Both the position numbers and the translations under genes were made by a program. From Debaryomyces hansenii CBS767 (taxonomy: Eukaryota > Ascomycota > Pichiomycetes > Serinales > Debaryomycetaceae): DNA of 64,000 bases. The notes under the pieces were generated by a model. The model saw nothing but the letters and a program-made list of their open reading frames with translations, ran no database searches and was not told where the DNA came from. The stretch is taken from assembly GCF_000006445.2 (NCBI RefSeq), contig NC_006048.2, positions 2,046,001-2,110,000 on the forward strand. The letters are read 5' to 3'. Shown here in pieces: positions 56,737 through 64,000 of the stretch (position 1 is the stretch's first letter; every line of letters starts with the position of its first letter).

Positions 56737-59700
56737 CTAAGATTTGTGAATTCTTTTAACATAGCTAGACAAGTCGCCACTTGTCCATGTTCTTATTCTT
56801 TTATGTGATCCCACGCTCACACCAAACCTAACTGAAATTTCATCTATATTCAACTTCAATTGTTCATTGATTAACTTACTTTTTTCATCAACAGTACTCA
56901 ATTCACTATTATACTTTTGCTGAAACTGCTCTAAATTAGTTAAGATACCATATTTCGTAATCAACATATCGGAGCCATGATCAATCTTTTGCACAGTATA
57001 TATGAAAGTTAATATTAATGATTTGATATTGGTTGTGATAAATGGAGAGTTCAATAAATTCATAACCCACTCAACAACACCTCTAACTTTCAATATGTTC
57101 AAGTCTGAAACTACTTGAGTACCATTAATGAAATTCTGAATCAACCAAGTTATCTGTTTATAATGAGATTCATCATTTTCGAATTCTAAATCATTACCAT
57201 TCGACATTGATATTGGGGCGAATAAAGGAATATCGTGCTTTTTGATTGTTGGATTTGACAAGATATAACGGAACGACCTTTCATACAAATAATGACCTGG
57301 GTTGGACAAAATTGGAATCAAGCTACTATAAAAATACCAAATTAATGGGGAAATCTCATTTTCTGTTGTTCTTAAGGTATGGAGGATGTTCGAGACATAA
57401 ACTTTATAAAGATTCGTATCTTTGAAATTATCAGTAGTTTCAAGCGATCTCAATACACCGCTTATTAAAGCTTTAGAAATATTCTTGATTAATTCAGAAG
57501 AGCTTGATAAGCTCACGACGATGAATTGTAGTAAATTAGAATCAATCAAACTTTTTATGTCAAACTTTATTTTCGTGTCACCGTCTTCCTCGTTGCTATC
57601 AACCTGAACTAATTCATGATTGTTAATTACCAACATCATAAGGAATTCAGCGTCATAAATTGTTTTTTGATATTCTTGGTCAATACGAGCTGTATTATTC
57701 TCATAAAAGGATTCGGCATCTTCCCATGCATTTTTAAAATCAACTTTATTGGAATGATAGTCAAATAAACTAGGCGGTAAATTTGAAGCAACATAGTTGG
57801 CACCTCCATTCTTAATAGAATTATTGATAAAGTTCTTATTTAGCGAGATCGCTAATGTCTTTTTGTCCTTCAATATCAATCTTTCTTCACCGATTAGCTC
57901 AAGATCATTACTCGAAAATTCTTCCGAAAGTTCCCAATTCAGAATCAAACTTACCCAAGACTTTACCAAATTAGCTTCGATTTTAACAAGAATTGACTTT
58001 AAAATTAAATCTTCCAGTCTTATGGAACCTAAGTATAACAACACCAATTTTTCTAATAAAAGCGACGTAGAATTCTTACCTGGATTCATGAAAAATAAGT
58101 TAGATAAAATTAAGGCCGATTCAAATCTTGAACGCTTATTTGCATTCGATGGTAAACCATTCAATATAATAAATTCATTGTTGACGAAAATTTGCAACAA
58201 TTTTTCGTATTGGACCTGTTTAACATTTTTGACAGACATTAATACGCAATTCACAAATTCTAAAACATTAGAATCCAAAACCCAGTCTCTGTGATTTAAT
58301 ATCACTTCCAATTGAGTATTAATAACTGCAACCGGCACTAATTCCCAGATAGACGAAGATATTGAGGGTACTAATCTAATAATATTTCTGATTCCATTCA
58401 AAAACTTAATGAAGTTTTCAGATAGTTCAGTTGTTTCGGCAAATTTCTTGGTAATAAAAAGCATAGACTTGTGTAACCATAACCTTATTTCATCACTTAG
58501 ATTTGCGTTAGATTTAATTATTTGATAGATTAGGTTTCCGAACTCTGGAATTAAACTCTTTTTGAAACCATTTGTCTCAACATAGGTGAAAACTTGATTG
58601 ATTAAATCCAGTTTCTGCTTGCTAGAAACAGAATTACTATTCACATTACTAGCCAAAATATCTAATAAGTTGTTCCAGCTTAGCTTAGATTCAAAGCTTC
58701 CTTCCTTTAACAATTTCAATGCAATTTTCGTAACTTTGTTCAAAAAATCCAAAAGCTTTTGGTCTTCGAAATCTAAGAATGATAAGGATAAAGAAATTGA
58801 ATAACCAATGAAACATAAAAGGAATTCATCCTTAATTAAACCATCGTTAGACTTTGCAATTAAGTAATGCGTTATTTCGTTCTTTTTAATTAAATCTTCA
58901 GTATTAATGAAAGATTTCAATAAATAATAATTTGATTCATTTTGTAAAATAATATCAATTTGCTTGAATAATTCATCATTCTCAAAAAAGACCAAGTTCG
59001 TTTCAATCAAGTTGCTTAATATAGATCTCTTTTCAACCTCATATTCACTCAACTTGGGTAATGTTAAACTAAGCAAGTTATCAAAGTTATCAAAACTCAT
59101 CGAGATACATCTTTGCATTGATATTTCATACAATCTTGTTACAAGAAGCGTATTCTTGGGTTCAATAGTATTAATTAGTTTAATAATCTGATCATTTGCA
59201 AGAACCCAATTGAACTTTCCAATAAAATTTTGATTTTCAACAGGCATGGCCTTGGAGGATCCGAATAAATCGAAGAATAATACGTTAAATTCATTGTAAT
59301 TCAGGTATTTGGAATTATTCATATCAAAACATTCCTGTGGCAATTGTTGAAATACTTCATTAAGTAAATTCCCTACAAATATAACTCTCTTTGGTAATGG
59401 AACTGTTAAATCAATCTCTTGACCAAAAAATAAATCTTGCCAAAACTTTTTTGAAAGGATGAACTTAACCATTAACAAATCTCCTGGGATAACTGTAACT
59501 AAGTAGTTACCTAGTTTAGAAATCAAATCAATGAGAACGTCGTCAATTTTCGTAAGCTTTTCATCATGAATAATTAATTTCAATCTTGTAAACAAGCCTG
59601 CAAAATCAAAGTTTGAAATTGGAAATCTCTTCAAAAGTATATTTGCTTTTGCAACTAAACTAGCATTGGATGTATTAACAAGTAATTCTAAATAGGAAGA

Positions 59701-61968
59701 ATCTTCTTTGACGTTGTCAGTACCTGTAAAATCTATCATACGTGTCAATTGGTTTGTGTTTACAACATCGGCAAATGTTTTGTCACATATCAAATATTCT
59801 TCAAGCAAAGTATGAACAGCTTCTTTTGGTTCACCGATAACAATCGCGTATTTTAAAAAGTTAAATAGCCATTCAACAATATCTTTTAATTCCTTCAGAT
59901 TAATAGTAGAGTCATTGAGAATAAATCTGAATTGTTCAAAAAGCACAACGATAAATAAACTAATATCACCAAACTTGCTATGAGACAAGTCAAGATATTT
60001 ATATGGCGACTTAACTGATCTGGAAATAACTTCATCTAATAAATTCCAGGTTTTAGTAGATGTATCTGAATCTTTCAACAGATGAATCAATGCTAATATT
60101 GGAGAGATAATTAAATCTTTGTTGAAAATTATTGTTTTTTCTGTTAACTTGTTTAACAATCCATAAAACTTCCAAATAAAGGATTCATCAATTTTGCTGT
60201 TTACTGAAAGTTTAATTAAACATGTGAAAAAGGAGTTACCGTTATTAGATCTGTTCCACCATTTTAAATCATTTTCTTGTTGTTGATTTGATTGAATAGA
60301 AAGATAATTATCTAATAATGATAGATTATAGCCGGAATTATTCAACAACTGATTGTCATTAATAAATTCATTAATTTCGCTACTGACAAATTTATTTAAT
60401 GTTTGAGACGAAGATGGATAAATTAATTGGTATTGATTTATAATCATTGTCAACGTTATCTTAAGCAACTTCATATCACTCTTTTCTGGGAAAGTTTTAT
60501 TAATCGTAAGTAAAAGCTGAACTAATACATTGAAATCTGGCAAATTATTAAAGACCAACTCAATCAATTCTTGTTTATTGGCATTATTATTATGAATGAA
60601 GAAATTTGACGACAATACCTTGTTTAACTTAATCAATGTGAACATTATTAATTGGCAAGACAACTGTGTAATTAAATAGTGCTTTGATTCAAGGCATTTA
60701 TTTAATGAATTCTTAGATAATGGTGCTAAACTGATGCTTTCTAGCACAATCTTATTATTCAATTTTGCGTCCGATGAAAGGTTAGGAGTTGGCAAGCAAA
60801 GAATTTCCTTGAAGAGTAAGGTATGACCTATCCACCAAGATGTAAGTGAGGGATCGTGGTATCCACCACCATTCTGTATTAACCAATTCATATATGGTGC
60901 TACCAATTCTATATTTGCAGATAATATGTTCTTTACTAATTGTAATTGGACGTGAGTTTCCCATGGCTTCAAACTAGTCAAGAATGTATATATCAATTTA
61001 TTATTGATTCTGAAAGTTTTGTTGTTGATGTTTATTGGAATTCCATTATCTGTAGATGATTGCCAGAGTTTAAAATTAGGATAATTCAAACCATTAGTAA
61101 AGTCTGTAGAAAGTTTCGTCAATAAACTAATGAAAGTTCTAGAAAACTCATCATTATTAATGCTACTCAATCGGTTAAATATTAATTGAATTTTAAAGAT
61201 GAAATTTTCGTTCAAAATCTTACATTTTGTTGACTTTTTAAAGTTCGATTCATCCAAGATTTTTGAATCAATAAACTCAAAAATATTCAACAAAACAGGT
61301 ACGGAATCAATTTCAAACATGTTCTTCCAAAGATTATTCATTATTTTGTGATTATTAATTAGTAAATCTTTTCTTATAAAACTGGAAACCTTTGAATTCA
61401 AATTAATCCAGAATTTAATAAAATTGTATCTTATTAACAGATGAGTATTATCAGGCTTGTCCTTAAACTGGCTGTATTTTTCAATGTCAATCTTAGATGG
61501 AACCAATAATTTTGGTAATGTTGATAAACTCATGTCAAACTTATCCAAGAACTCATTGGTTAATCCATTATCAAAGCTAATTAAGTTGCTCAAAATATTT
61601 AACATTGAGTTTGCTAATAGGGGTTTACCACTATTCAACCCCCTGTATACATATTTTAAATCATTATTCAAAATGTGTTGATAAAAGTCAACCAATAATG
61701 GCTTTAAATCACTGGTGTTATAGTCTCGGATCAAATTGGAAGTCTTTGATAATTTGATAGATATATCCGTGAATTGACTATGGTCGTTGATAGACGCATA
61801 GTACGACCAGCTGGTCAACACTTTTAACAATGATCCCCCTTGGATAAACCTTGTGAGCTCTGTCTTATCGTGAGACGAAATAATAGTTGATAGTCTAACT
61901 AGAACAGAACTGTCTATATTAACATTATGGCGGGCTGCATCCTTTTTATTGGGTTTAATTTCAGTCAT
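56737..61968 (-). CDS. URB1: 60S pre-ribosome factor Urb1/Npa1
   Basis: This 1743-residue protein (yeast Urb1/Npa1 1764) is a nucleolar scaffold of the earliest pre-60S particles, working with Npa2, Rsa3 and Dbp6. It is a long helical-repeat protein with no catalytic motif. The best-conserved part is the N-terminal Npa1 domain: TRFIQGGSLLKVLTSWSYYA near residue 40, and LKYVYRGLNSGKPLLANSML near 110. Another conserved region is near the C-terminus (NDLEFENDESHYKQITWLIQ, then RTWTSGDLSSYVKRIHKS). The very Asn/Leu/Ile-rich composition follows AT-rich DNA. It is the largest gene of the window, without frame breaks. PUT3 and HCS1 are nearby, as in the YKL014-017 cluster. Confidence 0.92.
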   Translation of the reverse strand: MTEIKPNKKDAARHNVNIDSSVLVRLSTIISSHDKTELTRFIQGGSLLKVLTSWSYYASINDHSQFTDISIKLSKTSNLIRDYNTSDLKPLLVDFYQHILNNDLKYVYRGLNSGKPLLANSMLNILSNLISFDNGLTNEFLDKFDMSLSTLPKLLVPSKIDIEKYSQFKDKPDNTHLLIRYNFIKFWINLNSKVSSFIRKDLLINNHKIMNNLWKNMFEIDSVPVLLNIFEFIDSKILDESNFKKSTKCKILNENFIFKIQLIFNRLSSINNDEFSRTFISLLTKLSTDFTNGLNYPNFKLWQSSTDNGIPININNKTFRINNKLIYTFLTSLKPWETHVQLQLVKNILSANIELVAPYMNWLIQNGGGYHDPSLTSWWIGHTLLFKEILCLPTPNLSSDAKLNNKIVLESISLAPLSKNSLNKCLESKHYLITQLSCQLIMFTLIKLNKVLSSNFFIHNNNANKQELIELVFNNLPDFNVLVQLLLTINKTFPEKSDMKLLKITLTMIINQYQLIYPSSSQTLNKFVSSEINEFINDNQLLNNSGYNLSLLDNYLSIQSNQQQENDLKWWNRSNNGNSFFTCLIKLSVNSKIDESFIWKFYGLLNKLTEKTIIFNKDLIISPILALIHLLKDSDTSTKTWNLLDEVISRSVKSPYKYLDLSHSKFGDISLFIVVLFEQFRFILNDSTINLKELKDIVEWLFNFLKYAIVIGEPKEAVHTLLEEYLICDKTFADVVNTNQLTRMIDFTGTDNVKEDSSYLELLVNTSNASLVAKANILLKRFPISNFDFAGLFTRLKLIIHDEKLTKIDDVLIDLISKLGNYLVTVIPGDLLMVKFILSKKFWQDLFFGQEIDLTVPLPKRVIFVGNLLNEVFQQLPQECFDMNNSKYLNYNEFNVLFFDLFGSSKAMPVENQNFIGKFNWVLANDQIIKLINTIEPKNTLLVTRLYEISMQRCISMSFDNFDNLLSLTLPKLSEYEVEKRSILSNLIETNLVFFENDELFKQIDIILQNESNYYLLKSFINTEDLIKKNEITHYLIAKSNDGLIKDEFLLCFIGYSISLSLSFLDFEDQKLLDFLNKVTKIALKLLKEGSFESKLSWNNLLDILASNVNSNSVSSKQKLDLINQVFTYVETNGFKKSLIPEFGNLIYQIIKSNANLSDEIRLWLHKSMLFITKKFAETTELSENFIKFLNGIRNIIRLVPSISSSIWELVPVAVINTQLEVILNHRDWVLDSNVLEFVNCVLMSVKNVKQVQYEKLLQIFVNNEFIILNGLPSNANKRSRFESALILSNLFFMNPGKNSTSLLLEKLVLLYLGSIRLEDLILKSILVKIEANLVKSWVSLILNWELSEEFSSNDLELIGEERLILKDKKTLAISLNKNFINNSIKNGGANYVASNLPPSLFDYHSNKVDFKNAWEDAESFYENNTARIDQEYQKTIYDAEFLMMLVINNHELVQVDSNEEDGDTKIKFDIKSLIDSNLLQFIVVSLSSSSELIKNISKALISGVLRSLETTDNFKDTNLYKVYVSNILHTLRTTENEISPLIWYFYSSLIPILSNPGHYLYERSFRYILSNPTIKKHDIPLFAPISMSNGNDLEFENDESHYKQITWLIQNFINGTQVVSDLNILKVRGVVEWVMNLLNSPFITTNIKSLILTFIYTVQKIDHGSDMLITKYGILTNLEQFQQKYNSELSTVDEKSKLINEQLKLNIDEISVRFGVSVGSHKRIRTWTSGDLSSYVKRIHKS

Positions 61969-62856
61969 TGTTGAGTGTAGGATCCTACGTATTTGACCTT
62001 GTTGTTTCGATCGTTAACGTGGTCTTACCTTGAACTGTAACCAAATTGTTGAGTAGAGCTGAAAAGTTGAAGCATAGAGATGATTTAAATTTTAAAAAAC
62101 AATGTGACACAAAATTGTACGCTCGATGAGTTCACTATAACGATGCCATGGATGCCACAGAGATAGCCTTATGGTTCCATTGAAATATAGTTCGTCTTAG
62201 TTTCTATAATTTGACTTACAAGTATGTATGTAGTGCAATAGAAAATTTTGACCACACTTGAATTATTACATTTATAATATTTTGAATATATCATGATAAT
62301 TGCAAAAACTGGAAAACCAAAACAAAGCGGATACCTACAACAAAATTGAGCTACATATTTATTTATTACCAGCTTATAGATTTGGTAAATTAAACACTCA
62401 GTAAATGAATGATGTCAAGCATATCAAAAATGTTGGACTAAATGAGGTATCTTGACTTACAGTATAACGACGTTTCGCCATGGTGCTCTTATCGTAAAAT
62501 TTGAGACACCATAAACTATTATGGCTGCTATGAATATAGAATTTTCAAGAACATGCTGGTAAAATTGCTTCTTTATAAACTAATTCGTATCATTTTACCA
62601 AAAATTGGAATAGACCTCGTCATTTGGGTGAAGATATCACTAAAATTAAAGTACATATCTTAATCTTACATCAGATTCTTTTTCATTTCTTCAAATATTA
62701 ATAAATTCTGAGACACCTTTAGACAATGTTGCTTATTTTTTTAGCAATACAGAATACAAAGTTCATCCAGTACAGGAAAGAGACGAATATTATGTTCAAT
62801 TAAAGTCCTACTTCGTTGTAGTTGTAGTTCTCGTATCGTGTGACTCGAAACTCATT
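61969..62856. other. URB1 promoter and gene-free spacer
   Basis: 888 bp. The left part is the URB1 promoter with a PAC-like box and an AAATTTT run (62087-62099). The rest, up to the kinase relic, is AT-rich with no ORF above about 40 codons and no RNA gene that I can support. Confidence 0.5.
62124..62130 (+). promoter_or_regulatory. PAC-like box upstream of URB1
   Basis: CGATGAG matches the core of the PAC element (GCGATGAG) of ribosome-biogenesis genes, 156 bases upstream of the URB1 ATG. It is near an A/T stretch resembling a weak RRPE. Only seven of eight bases match. Confidence 0.35.
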
Positions 62857-63475
62857 TCAGCAAGCCCCAATATCAGAGGAGGTATTTTCATCACCTTCAT
62901 CATTATGATTACTATCAGCTTTAACATTAACCGCAATCTGGCTTTCCTGTATATCTGTATTGGATTGGATAACATTTTCTTTCTTACTAGCAAAACTATT
63001 AACCCCGAATATATTATCAAGAGACTCAAAGTCATCCTGTTTGCTTTCGTCACTACATGGGTATTCCGATAATCCAAAGTCTATTAAGGTAATTTTACCT
63101 GCCTCTGAAACATGAATGTTGCTCTTCCTAATATCATTATGCGAGATTCTCAACAGGTGGAGTTCCTTGAGTCTCAATCTAATAAACTCATAAACCTTTT
63201 TTTCGTCCCACCTTTCCCTTGGTTTGTTTTTTTCCTAAATATTCAAATATATGCATTGGATGACTAGTAAGCCCATTCCAGTATCCTGGAACAAAAAGCT
63301 TTGGAAAATTCGAAGCAAACTGTGATTTTCAAATATTGAATCGCTTTAACAATTGGCTACATAATTCGTAAAAGTTATTTATGAAGAATCAATGTGTTAT
63401 TTCATAACTTAATATAATGTCAATCGAAGAAGCCTCTAATAGAAACAGTTCTCTTGGACTGACTTGCAGAAAATC
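62857..63475 (-). pseudogene. Decayed protein-kinase-like gene
   Basis: Read on the minus strand, the last part (63177 down to 62857) encodes KELHLLRISHNDIRKSN followed by IHVSEAGKITLIDFGLSEYP. This is a kinase catalytic loop (H-N-D-I-R-x-x-N) and a DFG motif. Upstream, in another frame (63475 to about 63235), similar coding-like text reads ELFLLEASSIDIILSYEI, FINNFYELCSQLLKRFN and FPKLFVPGYWNGL, broken by in-frame stops after SYEITH and KRFNI. The two frames meet at a T7 run (63227-63233) that would explain a frameshift. No ATG, P-loop or complete N-lobe remains. It resembles lineage-specific atypical kinases rather than a housekeeping enzyme. The C-terminal part (ESLDNIFGVNSFASKKENV and on) is acidic and unremarkable. 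Confidence 0.7.
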
Positions 63476-64000
63476 TCAGAGTGAAATGATTCAGATGCAA
63501 TGTCGTATTCTAGTAGCCTAGGCGTAAATATTCTTAATATAAGCATAATTTAAGTATTCAACAACAAAAAAGAATGAGTTTATGAAAATGGAATGCTATG
63601 GAATGGAATACGAGGACCAAATTTCAAACCAGTTTTGAAAGTCGCCTAATTAATTCGAACTGTTGAAGTATTTTAATTCTTTGTATGATTGCAAAAAAGC
63701 TGAATATGTAGCGACGGAAGCACTTAACTACACTTCAATTGGATACGAATTGACATGATATGACAGAATGAACAATTGTTTAGAAGACGAATGCCGTGGT
63801 TGTCTAGGAGTAAGCTGGAACAAATTAGGTGTAAAATGGGCCTTGATCTACGCACCCTTCGCATTCCAATAGGCGACTTCAGATGATCTGGGTTACATAA
63901 AAAATAACAGGTTATTTGCTCGTATACCTGATGTTGAATAAGGGAGACCAAGCATAGCGCATACCCGACTCGGCCGTTATTAGCTTCGTTTCAAGAAATG
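63476..64000. other. Gene-free right end of window
   Basis: 525 bp with no supported gene. A 75-codon open stretch on the minus strand (63724-63951) has no recognisable protein character. The region could hold the lost 5' part of the kinase relic, but I cannot trace it. Confidence 0.4.

Noticed and set aside
63724..63951. 75-codon open frame on the minus strand at the right end
   Set aside because: No protein character or motif, and no link to the kinase relic could be traced.

Overview
This window is nuclear DNA of an ascomycete yeast. Genes are dense, mostly intronless, and on both strands. The proteins are clear orthologues of Saccharomyces genes. Two introns are supported, both short (55 and 62 nt) with TATTAAC or TACTAAC branch sites. 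In-frame CTG codons fall where relatives have Ser or Thr: Rpn11 codon 267, and Sad1 codon 303 counted from the ATG at 37506. The species therefore most likely belongs to the CTG-Ser clade (Debaryomyces/Candida type), and every CTG-encoded Leu in a standard translation should be read as Ser. I cannot fix the species.

Layout. 0-11 kb: a monocarboxylate-transporter-like MFS protein, a large leucine-rich-repeat protein of unknown role, eIF2alpha (SUI2), the sporulation MAP kinase SMK1 (spliced), a short RhoGDI, the Memo-like protein MHO1 and the AP-2 beta subunit APL1. 11-20 kb: the helicase HRQ1, a YBR056W-type GH5 protein, the deubiquitinase DOA4 and the inactive phosphatase-like OCA6. 20-27 kb: an odd strand-asymmetric gene-free segment, LCB2, a YDR061W-type ABC protein and DOS2. 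27-36 kb: SSK1, LSM5, DDI1, an aldo-keto reductase, GDI1 and a prolidase-like M24 protein. 36-48 kb: RPN11, SAD1, SAM35, PAA1, HAT2, a SulP transporter, ETF-alpha (AIM45) and a Snf11-like protein. 48-64 kb: a Put3-like zinc-cluster factor, a Pry/CAP secreted protein, the helicase HCS1, a spliced mitofissin (Atg44-like) gene, URB1 and a decayed kinase-like gene near the right end.

The gene order is a mosaic of blocks that I recall as neighbours in S. cerevisiae: APL1-SUI2-MHO1 (YJR005-008); YDR061W-LCB2-OCA6-DOS2-DOA4-PAA1, probably with SNF11 (YDR061-073); LSM5-DDI1-GDI1 (YER136-146); RPN11-SAD1-YFR006W; YPR003C-AIM45; URB1-PUT3-HCS1 (YKL014-017). This context helped settle several names, notably APL1 over APL2, and PUT3.

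Recurring functions are ubiquitin and proteasome work (DOA4, DDI1, RPN11), trafficking (APL1, GDI1, RhoGDI), stress and sporulation signalling (SSK1, SMK1, SUI2) and mitochondrial biology (SAM35, AIM45, mitofissin). The observations most worth a second look are the mitofissin gene hidden by its intron, the RhoGDI without its regulatory arm, Rpn4-type PACE elements upstream of DDI1 and RPN11, a Gcn4-type site in front of SUI2, a middle-sporulation element in front of SMK1, and the unexplained purine/pyrimidine-block segment at 20.2-20.95 kb.
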